Assembly: GCA_905221605.1 (NCBI GenBank)
Contig: CAJNDS010002712.1
Location: forward strand, 762,001-826,000
DNA: 64,000 nucleotides
Direction: 5' to 3'
Source: Symbiodinium natans
Taxonomy: Eukaryota; Sar; Dinophyceae; Suessiales; Symbiodiniaceae
Part shown: one piece after another, positions 13,378 through 26,000 of the stretch
Position numbering within the stretch: the first letter of the stretch is position 1
Layout of the letters: every line of letters starts with the position of its first letter
The notes under the pieces: generated by a model
What the model was told of the DNA's origin: nothing
Databases searched by the model: none
The model's input: only the letters and a program-made list of their open reading frames with translations
Made by a program: the position numbers and the translations under genes

Positions 13378-14659
13378 ACACACTCAGATAGTATGTTATA
13401 TTATGTACACATGTGTATGCACATATATATATATGTATGTGTATATATATATAGATGTAACTATATATATATATATATACTAATCTATGATTTTCTTCAT
13501 TTATTCTTTTACATACATATACGCATACATATGCATTTCATGATGATCGTTGGCAGCCTCCATTGCTGCGAAGCTGGGGCCCACCAAGGAAATCGCCAAA
13601 GATGAGGGCATGCTCCTCGCTTTGACTTCTGATCTGACAATGACAGTGACTTGTGCGTGGCTGCTGAAGGGTTCAGGGTTTGGGGCCCCATACCTGGACC
13701 TTGCAGTGTCGACTAAAATGGAGGGTCCAGACTGTCATGAAGGGGTGCGGTGCCAGAAGAATGGATTATGAATTTCACCGCATGATGTGCATTGGGCGGT
13801 TTTGAGGCCGACAGAAGTCACGATTTCCGATGAAAACCTGCTTGTGCTTTCTGCTCACATGCAAAAACAGAATGTCAATGATGTTCAATGCCTCATTAGG
13901 GATATAGGTGAGTTCCTGTGTCATGCTTCCCGTGGGACAATTCACTGCTTGTGCTCCTTGGCCCGAGGTGTGGACATGATTCTGTGCATCGCCTCTGGGA
14001 CTCAAATTCTTGCACTCATCGATATATTTCTAAAATGCCAAATCAATGCTGCTTTGACCCTGCGAAGAGGCTGTACTCAGGGCAGGAAGGTTCGACATAG
14101 TTGCTCGTGGCTCCCATGCTCCCTTGCACTTGTCTTGAGCATGGTTTGACATGGGGTCCCGTCAACATGTTTCGGCACGTTGCAGGGAAGGGAGGGCCCT
14201 TGGACTGCTTGAAATTCAAGCACCTCTTTCTTGCTCGGAGGGAGGCCATCAGGTCACCCTTTTAAAAACTTGTGTGAGCGACTGAGGTTGCTGAAGCCTT
14301 GCCGGGCATCGCGTCGGTCTTCTCACTCACCTGCCACCAGTCCAAACCACAGCGCCATAGGGCAGGGCTCTTTCAGGATGGAGTCTGGAGGTTGCAGTGA
14401 AGCAGCAGTTGTGGTCTGTATGTAGTAAACGAAAGAGAAAGTACTACACAAGTCAATCTATCGATACATATGTAGAGACACACATGTTTTGTTGTGAAGT
14501 ACTGACCTACAATAAGTTAAGTTGTTTTGCCTTGAGCGAGGGTGAGCGTTGAATTGGTTGTTTTGTTTGCTCATTTGTCTGCATGCACGTTTGTATACGT
14601 GTATGCATGTATATGTATACGCAAGTGTATATACATATATATATATATATATCTGTCTC

Positions 14660-14692
<33 letters not shown>

Positions 14693-16127
14693 TAATGTTT
14701 TGGCATTTATGTACATCCGTACATATGTTGACCTGTACATCTATCTACATTCACATCTACATATCTGCATGCATCTACATAAAATACGTGAGCATCTATG
14801 TACGTAAGTCTACATGCAGCAGACATGTATCAGCGTGCATGCAGTGTATGTGTATGTTTGACATACGGTACAGAACCAAGCAGAATGCGAGCTTCCACCA
14901 GCTGGAGCCTTCAACGCCTTAATCATCCTGCGCCCGATGCCCATACTGAGCTTGACGCCACAAAATACCAAGAGCTCCCACAAGGCTTGGTCTGTGTGAT
15001 GTTCGCGTCGTTCTTGTTCTTCGCAGAAGGCCTTGGCTTTTGAGACTGGAGGGTGAGTGTGCCTCGTGGATCCTGACATGGGAGACAGACCCAGGGTTCG
15101 AAGAATTGATCGTCACTTGTCGTTTCTGCAGGGAGTTCAGCACGCATGTGGAATTGGGTAGGCTTGGGGTGGCCTGTGAAGCAGTAGGTTGAAGGTATGG
15201 TTCTCCTCACCCAGTCAGTTTGAACATTCGATGTGCGATCCACGGCACTGGTGCGTGAGGAACGACTTACTCCGTCACGCACCGACCGGACCTTTATCCA
15301 ATGGGTGTGTGGCTTGGCTAGACATGTAGTGGTGAAGCTTTAACAGTTTCTTCAATTGCGGCAGTTTTCGGGCTCATCTTTCATATCTCCTCTAAGAGGA
15401 CATTCTTGCTTGAGGGTGAGATGTGTTTCCCGTTGTCCGTATGGAGTGAGAGTCGGGTCTGTGAGCGCGCACAAGGTATATTCGGCCGACACCGAATGGC
15501 ATCGGTTACGAGCCGACGCCCTTCAAGTCCATCCTCCACACTTTCTGGTGGTTGCTAGGCATGCGAAGTAGAGCGAAGTGCAGCGACGAAGTGGTCAGCA
15601 GCTACGCAAGACTGCGCAACACGACTACGCAACACCGTGTAACACTACACAACACTTCACAACGCTACGCAACATGGTGTAGTTTAATGCAACTGAGCAG
15701 GGTTGGTTGAGCCACACGGATTGAACGTGGAAAGCTGCGGCCCTCGACATGTTCATGCGTAGCTGAGAATGAGGCTTAGAATCTTCGAATGCTGTGGACT
15801 GTGGAAGAGCTGTAGCGACATTTTTTGACAAGGTGTTTTTTGGCATTGAGGGTCAGACTATCCAGTGTGTAGACTCACTACAGCAGCTTTAGCCAGCCTT
15901 GATCGCGTTACGATGCACGCGAGGTTTTTCGCAACTGCCCCTTGGCGACAAGCAGAGGGCAGGCCAGTTCCGGATTGAGACTTTGGACTTTGGACTTTGG
16001 ACTAAGTTGCAAGCAGCCCTCCTGCCCCTCGAATCTCCAGTGACCCAGGCAACCACTGTTGGCTATGGAGACCACGTTCCCACCACAACAGCTGGGAAGA
16101 TCATTTCCATTGCTGTTTTCTACATAG
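10312..16127 (+). CDS. Voltage-gated K+ channel, second six-TM module (partial)
   Basis: Exons read: ~10312-10440 (pre-S1 and S1, IFNEPNSSLLSLALSYL then SFAMIIVTTVSLVLDSL), 11534-~11582 (S2, TIYFTVEYAVASVCA), 12468-12513 (S3, YAVQSMNIIDLMAIA), 12788-~12821 (rest of S3, VPFYLEFLGGGG, phase 0 on both sides), 13055-13130 (S4, LRVLRLIRVFRVLHPG, Arg every third residue), 14985-15029 (end of S5, LVCVMFASFLFFAEG), ~15469-15558 (pore helix, YEPTPFKSILHTFWW), 16041-16127 (filter and S6 start, TQATTVGYGDHVPTT then GKIISIAVFYIG). Donors at 12514, 15030 and 16128 are GC. The remainder of S6 was not located downstream. The TVGYGD filter makes it K+ selective by family knowledge; gating and partner subunits cannot be read. 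Confidence 0.85.
13333..13490. repeat. TA/TATG-rich microsatellite
   Basis: Long alternating TA blocks with TATG interruptions, in an intron of channel module 2. Open frames across it are low-complexity artefacts. Confidence 0.9.
14620..14700. repeat. TA microsatellite
   Basis: Alternating TA tract in the S4-S5 intron of channel module 2. Confidence 0.9.
15590..15675. repeat. Degenerate minisatellite (CTACGCAACAC-like)
   Basis: About seven imperfect ~11-bp units related to CTACGCAACAC, between the pore-helix and filter exons. Confidence 0.65.
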
Positions 16128-16206
16128 GCACTGCCACCTGGCGCATTCAGCATCAGCAGTAGACAGCGATTTTTTTTGCCAAACTGGGGGCCCGGCAGGC
16201 TGCAGC

Positions 16207-16266
16207 CGCAGAGGTAGTATGAAATATTTGTTTAAACGCAGAGGTAATATGAAATATTTGTTTAGT
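16207..16266. repeat. 30-bp tandem duplication
   Basis: Two adjacent near-identical 30-bp copies beginning CGCAGAGGTA and containing ATGAAATATTTGTTTA; one clear mismatch apart from the copy ends. Confidence 0.85.
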
Positions 16267-17584
16267 CCCATATATTGAACCCCCAAAAGATCCAGCTTTC
16301 AGGCCTCAAAGCTTGAGGCTGCCCTTGACTCCAAACACTAATCCCACCCCCTAAAACCCTGGGACACCTAAATTACATAACCTTAGCACTTGCAATTGAG
16401 AAGCTGCAGCCAAGAATATACCGAGCCTTGTTCTGTGCCTTCTGACCACCTCTGACCCACAAGCTCAGACGCGGAAAATCTATGTGGGCCCTCCAGTGAA
16501 CATTTAGCACTGCAAATCTAAGCGAGGCGGGTCCGGACGATGCTTCGCGGAGGTCGTGTCAAATATTTTGTTTAAGCAATATATTTGAGTATCTGTGTAT
16601 TGCAAAACGACGCGGTAAGAGTATGCTAGGGACATCTAGGGACGTGCTTGTCGGGGGCACCGTGAATCCCCTCAAAATCGACGTGTTGTTGCTTTCCTCT
16701 GGAGTTGCACGCGCCAGCTCTTCGGCTTCCCATCCAACAGCCAGTGATCGGCAAAGTCGTCGGACTGCGGATGTGCGAACAAGATCTCAAGATGTTGGGC
16801 TCAACCCCTAGCCTACTATGACACGTATGGCGTAGAAAAACCAACATCCATCAGAGGTGAGGAAAGGTTATCACGAAGGGCCACGGTCCATACTTTTCTA
16901 GCTGCGCAGGTTGTAGCGACGGGCAGTTAGACTGTGGACATTTCGAGAAGCGGTTCCATCGAGGTGCTGGTGGCTATCAAGCTCACGATCGTCCAGGGGT
17001 CCTTTCGGAGGCATTACCCGCAGCTCGGTCACAAAACGTCACGTAGCAAAGTAGCCGGCAGTACATACATTCACGTGGTCACTGTGCTCAGAGGAAGGAG
17101 CGGTAGTTCCCAATCCAGCTCGATCGCGTCTTGCTCATGTCCATCGTGAAGTCCTTGACAAGCTTGTGCACACTGTAGCCATGCAGGGTCGAAACTCTCG
17201 GGGTCAAGTCGTTTGGCAATAGGCAATCAGCCCTCTCGAAAGTGCAGGCCTACTGGTCTTGACATTGGAACACTATCTCTACGACGGACCCTGACAGTGC
17301 AAAACCATCTTCTCTGTCAGCTACTAAGGCGGTGGAGCTTGCATACATAGCTGTTGGAGGGCCTGTGATCCAGGCGAGGCCAAGCCAGAATCATGATCCC
17401 TAAACCCTTCAAATCCAAGTTAAACCAATAGATTCTGCGACAGGCATTAGCTCAGCTTTGCAGGATCGATGGCTAAGGTGAGCTACACGCAGGACCCTTT
17501 ATCCAGCAGATTGATGTTGGCTACACCAGCATGTACGCATTCCACACACAGGCGCCAACATACGTACTAATCTATCTATCAATA

Positions 17585-17640
17585 TCGATATGTATATGTA
17601 TATATATATATGTGTGTGTATGCAATTACATATATACACA
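17585..17640. repeat. TA/TG microsatellite
   Basis: TATATG and TGTGTG alternation; non-coding. Confidence 0.8.
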
Positions 17641-20600
17641 CATAAGTTCTTTTCGAATGTGCATGAGGTGTCGAGTCAATGGCTTGCAAGATATAGCCCT
17701 CTTGATCAGGCGTCTGGCAACGGCAAGCGTTAATGGATGAGAACAAGTGTAAGAAGCGTTTCACTGTCGCAAGCGTGCTGCCTGTGAGAGTGCTGAGATG
17801 GTTGTCATAGCCGCCATACGCATGCAGAGGCATTGCTGTTGCAGCTGTCATGGTTTTGGACCATGAGGTGTGGACATGTATGGTGGAACGAGCTTGGCTG
17901 TGATTTTTTATTCGTTTATCCTCAACGGTTTCCTCAGCAAAAGAACAATGGCGTCCCGCTTCGGAACTGCATGTCGCGAATCTATGTGTCAGGCTACAGT
18001 TTGTACAGCTGCCTGTTCGTCGGATTTCTGCTATGGCACGGCCCGACAAGAAGTGACACGCACGACAGTCTCAGTCGGATGCCGCGGCGGCCTTAGATGG
18101 GTGCGGGTCCCTGAAATCATGAAAAGGGTACGGCTCGGGGATCCTATCGGGAGGCACCATGCCAGAAATCGACGCACAGCCGCCGTCCGAAGGACGCGTG
18201 GCCAAGCCCATTGCAGCCTGAAGGGCTGTCAATACAGCAAGTCTCGACATGTGGGGGAGGTCGCACACATTAGCCGCAACAATAATTGGCTTCCAAAGGC
18301 TTTAGGGGAGCTGCCGAAGTGTTGCCCCCCCGTGCTCGCAGATTCTCCGATAGCGTTTCACCTCCGGTCAGATGTGACGTGAAGCAGCTGCCAGAGCGCC
18401 ACAAGCTGAACCTTCATCTGTTTTTTGAAAGCACCGAGGTTGAAGTTGTAGGGGCTTAGGTGGTTTAGGATACGGGTGCAAGGTATAGGACTTTCGGAAC
18501 CAAGGCTCCTGAGGTGTAGGAGTCGACATCAAAGCGATGTTGGCAGCTGCAGCACCATGTGGAAGGGAGCCCGGATGAGTCACCGGATGGACTCCAGGAC
18601 AATGTTATTGTTATTATTATTAGTGCCCTGACACTCCATGAAATCTCTGCTCAAGCATACCGCGAAGGGAGGAGTTGCATCGTCCCAGTTCTGCTTGAGA
18701 CCTTACGAGTGTTATGAAGTTGTTTATGATGTTAGCGTGCGAACTCAAGCACTAATTAATAACGCACGCACTTTGTTCACTGCATTCACTTCATTGCCGT
18801 GCGTTCACTTCATATTACTACCGTGAACAACCGAGTGCACGTCATGAACAGCCTTAACTTTGAGACAGGATTGCGGAACAGGAAGTCATTCACTTCGTTC
18901 ACGCCCCTATTAACATTAATTCATGCGCAAGCTTATGAAATAATATTGGGGGCGTTCTCCTCGGATTCTCTTAATGTATCCCGAGGGTGGGTTCTTAGGG
19001 GTGATTCAGAGAGCATTTCTGAGTCTTATTCACACAGTCAACCAGGCGTTAACAGGGTGGCAAGGTGTGATGCCCAGGAACCAGATGACATGACAGCCGT
19101 TCACTCATATTACAAGGCAAGGAACACGCGCTTTTCATAGTATTATTGATGACTATTACCATTTTTTTGCTCTGTTTGATACCATGATGTTTAGTGTTGC
19201 TAGGTGACTAGTTACGTATGAATATGATGCCTCATGTGTTCTGGATATTCTAATCAGCATGACCAGACTGGTTAGATGTCCAAGACTGCGCCCGGCAGGG
19301 CCCGGGCCTGCAGTACTGGAGTCCCCAGGCATAGAGAATGCGCGCCCCCGTGGAATCAAGAAATCAAGGATTTAGGATGGCGCTTGCGGGTTTAGGGTTC
19401 AGGGTTGGGTGCGGGGTTGTGGGCAACGCAATATGTTGACATGGCTGCAAAGAATATGAGAACCGTTCGAGGACAGGAGTTCACAAAGTCCTTGGCTCTT
19501 TGTGCCCCGAACCTCAAACCTTTACCAATAGGGGAAAGGGTCAGGATGATTGCGTGGGGAGCGGATGCCGTATGTATGTAAACATACTGGTATATGCAAA
19601 TATGACATTGACCCATCACTTTGCAGAACTTCTCTCGGATGTATGACGAACTATCACTCTTTCCCTCAGCCAGGTGTTGGAGGCCTTCCGGGCTGCGAGA
19701 TATCCAGCGATCCACCTCAGCTTTTGCTTGTGGGTCTTGCGCTGCAGAGGGGCGTGACGTGACTAGGTCAGGGGCTTGAGGTTTTTGAGGGGGGAGTTCT
19801 CGTGGCCCGTGCATGAGAGGGCACTGTCAATGCGAGTAGCAAAGCAGTGGTGGGGGCGGGGGGCGGGGGGCTCGAGAACAAGTTCGAGCCCTATATCCCA
19901 TCTTGATCTGCTGTCTTCCGCCTTCCCACTCACTCGGGGCCTTTTACAACACTGAACTCAAGAACTGAACTTTCCATTTTCGGGCAACGGCTCTAGTACT
20001 TTCACTCTGGAGAATGCTCAGCCTTCGAAGCTTGAAGCTATTAAAATCCCACGCCTCAGCCCTTAAGGCGCGGCTGGAGGTCAGCTGGGCCCTCATCGAT
20101 GCCCCTTGGCAGCACATGGATGACAGGACTATGGGGGCTTTCCGCCTGCGCCACCGCAAGCAGCCTGACGTGGCCATGGAATGTGTGAATAACGCGTGGA
20201 GAACACCCAGTGTTACCCAGTGTGCGGAGTACAAAGCCTTGCACATGGCTGAAGCATGTTTGCAAGAGTATACGTGCGAATTTTCTCTGCTCGATGTGCC
20301 AAACAAGTGACCCTAACCAAAACGAAAGCAAGCTTGCTTCTAGTACGCGGCGCTTGCAAGCTAAGTGCGTGAGGTTTGCCGAGTAGTTTGCCGAGTATGC
20401 AGCGACACCCGATCAGTTGAGTTGTTTTCCGCAGCAGTTGTTGTCCGCAAGACGCTAAAGGCCCCAACAATGCTTTCAGCGAGCTAGTCAGTCAGGTGTT
20501 CAAAAAAACCCTAGAAACTTAACCCTGAACCATCCTAAATCCTCATAGCTCTTAAACCCAGTGCACTGCTGGCAGGCCGAGGTCGCAGCGGGGGGCGACG

Positions 20601-23025
20601 CTGAGCCCGAGGTGCACGAATCGTAAGGTTGCAAGGTTCACCCTTCCGGCTTCTTGTGTTCCGGGATGAGGGTTTAGGGTTTATGGTTAGGGTTTGGGGT
20701 CTTGTGTTCCGGGATTTCTTCAGATATGACTACTGCGACAGGCTTCTTCTATGCGGCGGGCTCCAGCTGCTGTTTGTTGAAGTTTTCTCGTGTGAAGTTG
20801 AAGGGGATCCAGCTGCCCACTGAAGGTCCTGTCTCCACCAATCAGGGTTCAGAAGCGCTTGCGGACGTGTGTATGGGCTGGGGTTGGATTTCTTAACACT
20901 TAACATGTTTTCGTAGGCCCGCAGAAACGAAAATCATGTGGGAAGCCCTGAAAGGTTCTCTTGGGGAGGCCATGTTATTTCCTGTAAAGCTGGGCGCTTT
21001 GCTTGACTTCTTGCAGACCAGGCAATTGCTCGGGGGCAGGCGTCACTGTTGCCGGCTCAGGTTGCATCTTCCTGTGTTGCAGCCCACGTCCCTTATGCCC
21101 AAAAACTCATTACCGTCGTCAATACACCTTGAAGATCCCGGAAGTAGGTGCTGGGAATGATGGCTAGTTCTGCCAGCCTCAATTGCATGTACCCAAATAG
21201 GCCGGGCATCCTTGTGACGATGCTATAGTTTATTAGTTGACACCAGAACTGATGCTAGAACCATCTTCTGCGCCTGATCTCAAGCACGAGCGGCCGATTC
21301 AGATGACGGGCAAAAGCTCCAAGCTGCGATGTCCCCGCTTGCAAGCTTTGCCAAGGCCATGCTGCAGTGCCAGCGAGGCTGAAGCATTGGTCGTGGTGGC
21401 CTTGGGCAGACAAGAGAGAGATATGCTGTGCCCGAAAGCTGGATGTTTAGGTGCTTTGTGACTGTTTCGGGTTTGTGGTGATGGCTCTTGCTAGAGGTGG
21501 GGGGGGGTTCAGAGCTTGAAGCTGTCGAAGACTCCCGCACCTCGAAATAGTCCCAACACTGCGACTTATGGTTCAGATCGGCGACTGATCGGCGCAACTT
21601 GCAACACACTGAATGACAGCTCCAGAGCCTCTGAAAGCTTAGGGCCGACTGTCCAGCAGCTTCGACATGGACCTCGATGCTTCGAGGCTGGGTGTGTGGT
21701 TTTTGGGTGAGTTTAGGCCCTGTGTGTGGCTGCTGGGATCCGTGCTCGTAGTGCTGGGATCCCTGAGCTGCTGAGAGCTCCGGCTGCCAGGTTCATGGAG
21801 ACCTCCACACTTCCACAGGCTGCGCTGAGGACCTGTCAATGAGTTTGGCATCCGAAGCTTCGAAAAGCATCCGACAGAAGAATGAGCTGCAGGAGCGGCT
21901 CGGACTCCACAATTCCGGAGAAAGGCCCCCACATGGACAGCGGTTGAACGATTCTGGTAGGCGCAAGGCGCAAGGGTGACTTCTTGCTTCCTCTGCATCT
22001 ATACACCCCAGATTTGGCAAACACTGCTGCGAGATCCGCTGCGCTCCCCCTCTCCGTCCCCGCTGCCCGGACGGGGCCGGCCGGCGTCGGCCATTGGCAT
22101 CGGGGAGGTGCGGTCTACGTGTCATCGTTACTACTTGAGTCTTGAAGGGCAGACCAAGGGTGTTTCGTTCTCTAAACCAAATTCCTAGCACATCTCAAAG
22201 AATGCCAGACACGCCGGCCATGGTTGCGTTGCGCGTGGCTGCCGCCCTTGCCCCGGTCAGTCAGAGCTTCCCAGCCGCAGGGTTAACACTGCCAAATTGA
22301 GGTTGCTGTTGAGAGCGACCCTTTCATCAACCCCAGCAATTCCTCATCTTGAACAACTCTCTTGCCAATATGTTGCACTGGCCATCGACTTGGCAAAGGT
22401 GCCGTGGCATCACAGCCATGTCATAGGCCATGATATGATTTCTTGCAGCTACGGCCATGTAAGACACAGACTAAGCTGGGTTCAATCCACAGCATCCACG
22501 GCAACATCCCATCAAACTCCATGCGCAGCTTCCCAAATTTCCGATTCTGAACAGGTCTCGCAGCCTGGCAGGAACAAAGGTTTATGAGGGTTTCGAAGTT
22601 CTGAACTTGACCGGGTGCAGGGCTCAAGGCCTTGAGTCAGACTCAACCATGCAGGTAAACCCACTGCGCATGACCTGGCAGAGACAGTTACAACCCTTAT
22701 AAGCCAGGGTTACTCTACGCATATACGATTGGCAGAACAAGGAGAGCCAGAGCAGCAAGACGTAGCATCGGTACCAGTGCCAACAAGTGCAGACAGCATA
22801 GGGTGTGGACTTACCGGCGATGTCTTCCGAGCTAGCAGCTTGGCAGACAGTCTGTGGATTTCGTAGCTGATTTTGTATGACGCACATGTCATCTTAGCAT
22901 GCTGTTGCTTTGGGCTGCTGTTTCGGGATTGCAGGGCAGGTTAGTTCACACCATGGGCGTTTGCGAGCTTCCCAACGATGCAGGTCCTGAGTGTTTAAGA
23001 GGACGTGCCGTCTCCAGACGCTCAG

Positions 23026-26000
23026 GTAACGATTGTGGGGTTTGGCTCTTTGCTGAGCAAGCGAAGTGCGCTACTCACAACACCAAGTATCCAGGCTGGC
23101 GCAAATCTACATCAGTACTACATCAGTCAAGCTGTCTCTACAGCCTGTCCTTCATCTACACCGGCGTATCTAACTGTGCTATTGCATTCTGGCATGGAAG
23201 TGAGTGCAACCATCGAAACCCGCAGAGAAGTGGGAACACAGTCTCCACCACCGGCCCTAATTGAACCATTTTGGACACCCCAATCCCTGCGGCTCCCTGC
23301 CAGGGCTACCAGTACGTCCGGGTCAAGGGCTATCAGCGGCAGTTCGCACACCCCGCACCCATCTTCTTCGAGCGCATCGGGGCAGCAAGTCAGGGATGGG
23401 CTGCCCTTCCTGGGGCCCCTTTTTGGGGGGCACCATGTATACAAAGCGCATCATGAGACCAGGGACCCGAAAAGGTTGGACCCTATTTATTCAAATCTCT
23501 AGGGTTTGTAGGCATAAGTCCTCGGAAGTCTTAGGTCGTCAACCACTGCGACTTTCGTCAAGCAGATCTAGGTTCTTGTGATCTTGATCCTTCTTGATCC
23601 CAAAACCCTCAACCCTGTAGTCCTTGAAATGCCGTAAAGCCTGCAGTCAGGAGGCGAGTACCCTGGTATCGCCAAGCCAGAGACAAAGGCCAGGCCAGGA
23701 AAACACCCATGACTCTAGGAAGTTTTGGCGCAGGAGATGTGGGTAGATCTACATGGTGGGACCTTCTTGGGCTTCTGTGAGCGTATGCCTATCATACAAG
23801 TCCTTCTTCCATTTAATTGGATTCGGGTACCAGAAAAGGGCCTACCATCTAGCTTTTCAGATCAAGCTCCAGGAGATCGCTTCCTTGTCGACGGCGCCGA
23901 ATCCCGCGAGCTCCTTCGTCGCCTGCGCATACCAGATGCTTGGGCTGCGCATGGGCTCCTCAGGTCCCAAGTCCAGGTATAACAATGGAGGATACCTAGA
24001 CCTACATCCCGAAATTATGTAAAATCATGGCCCTTTTAATTGTGGGTTTTGGGCTCTACTGTTTACATACTTTGGGGGTCCAGGTAAAGCTTATATAAAC
24101 CTTCAACCCTGCGGGATGTGAGGTTTCAGCGGGTTTCAGGCACAGTCCCCACCTCGCATGGCTGTCGAATACTTTGCAAGAGCAGGGACGGGGGGAGGAG
24201 GGATGTTGGGGCTTGAGCTCACGAGCTCATTGCATTCACGCCTCTTTTGGTAAAGAGTGGGGGCCCTTAGTTATAAGTAAGTTGTCCTAGACATGTAACT
24301 GAGTTATGGAAGTTACTGTATCTAAGGTAGCACAAAGATGACAACCATGGTAAACGCATAGCTTTGTAGGCTTTTGCTTTTACAAAAGAAAAACATGCTT
24401 TGCAGAAAGAAATGCTGCGTATGCTTTCTTTGGGTATTCTTGACACGAAGCTTTGCTGAAACGTTTTTGGTCAGGAACATACCTGGGGTGCTTTCGGAAT
24501 GCATGCGGCGGGATGTGAAGCGGATGTGGGGTGGGTGCTGGGCCTCGAAAGGGGGTCATGCTGCGGGGGGTGGACGGGCGGATGCGAGGTCGATGTGACG
24601 ATGACTTGCGCTCCTGCATCATCTCTGAAACGTTGACGGTCTCACTAGGAACACAACTTGCTGCATGTAAATCCTCGTTTTCTGCATGAAAAGTATATGT
24701 TGTCACAACAAGGAGTAAGAATTGCAAAACATGTATAAACATCATGCACCGCTGAAAATGTATAGTTTTGGTGCAGCAGGTTACGGAAGTTAGCCAACTA
24801 GGCTCACCTAGTTATGACTTCCACCCGAAGCAGGCTTCTAACATATTATAGGAAACCTCTAAAATGTGTTACATCTGGCTTAACATATGTAGTTATAACT
24901 TGCTTACAACTCAGGGCCCCACTCTGTAAGGGGGTTCCGCAGGAAGTTTGCGAGCTCAAGTTTTTGAGTTTATGCAGAATACAAGCGAGTTTGTTATTCG
25001 CGCGAGCGAGCTTTGAAAAATCCAGAATAAATGAAGTGAACATAAGTAGGTTTGCGCGGGGCCCTTGGCAGTATTTGCTTTTCACTCTTCATGTGTCATC
25101 TATAGACTTGTCAATTCATAAAGCTACTCTTCTTCTACTGCTTTTTTGTGAGCAATTTCTAATCTCCTGAGAAGTGTACTCCTGTGTTCCGAGGATCCCA
25201 AAGGCTGAGTGGGAGCCTCTGGCAAAGCGCGAGGAGGAGTTTGAGCCTGGCGCCCAGCCCATGCCCTGACTAGCATGGCAAAGGCCAGGGCTGTGGGGTG
25301 TCCGCTCGAAACTAGCCCTAAACCCTACAAACCCTATAAGGTTTGGGGTTTAGGGACCCTAAACCCTAAACTCTCAGTCCTGGCTGGTCTGCGTTGGCGG
25401 GTTGCAAACAGAAGCCCCTAACTCTACGCCCTGCCTGAAGGTTCATCGAGGCAACCTTTGAACCCCTGGAGGAGGGAGCACCGAGCTTGGGCACGCAGCG
25501 TGGCGGCTTTTGTGGCATGCTTGGGACGATTGGGGATGTGTAAGTCATAAAGAGTACAGGTGGCGACAGTTTGTCCAAGAAAAAGAGTATGTTACGACGT
25601 GTGGTTCCAACATCCACTCTTCGCGTGACGAGCTGAAGGGTTTCAGGAGAGCACAGGAGGGCTATGGTAGTGAAGATATGAGCTGGGAAAGGTGCGGCAG
25701 TCGTTCACAGCACATGCCGACAAACCTGCTCACCGTGGCCGCAGATTCGAAATTCTGGGGCTTTTTTGGTATGTGTTCGAACTACTTCCCCTCCAGCTTC
25801 GAGGAACGTGGGCCTCATGTGCACACGATCTAGCGATGAGAAGCTTCAAGAAGCACCGATCTGGGAACGCTATGCACCTCGGCAGCAGGCAGCATGCAAG
25901 TGCAAATCCACGGAAGCTACTGTCACTTCTTGGTGGGTCTTGCTGGAACCTTGACTTGGGCCGCCATCCCATTTTCCTGCAGGGAAGCAGCTTGCTGGCG

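Larger units (their letters stand above)
16128..23025. other. Unassigned 6.9-kb stretch
   Basis: No family motif recognised. It contains a 30-bp direct repeat (16207-16266), a TA microsatellite (17585-17640), a TTA run (about 18603-18621) and a telomere-like string (20667-20700). The missing S6 and C-terminal exons of channel module 2 should lie here if the gene is intact. An open frame at 20014-20310 (98 codons) has no recognisable domain. Confidence 0.4.

Noticed and set aside
13268-13605. Tyr/Ile-rich open frames over TA tracts (also at 14507-14922, 27366-27765, 48143-48594).
   Set aside because: Pure microsatellite translation.
17440-17482. AG-bounded segment considered as the missing S6 of channel module 2.
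   Set aside because: Phase fits but the sequence lacks the ALP-type S6 pattern seen in module 1.
20014-20310. 98-codon plus-strand open frame.
   Set aside because: No recognisable motif, no flanking exons with matching splice phases; left unassigned.
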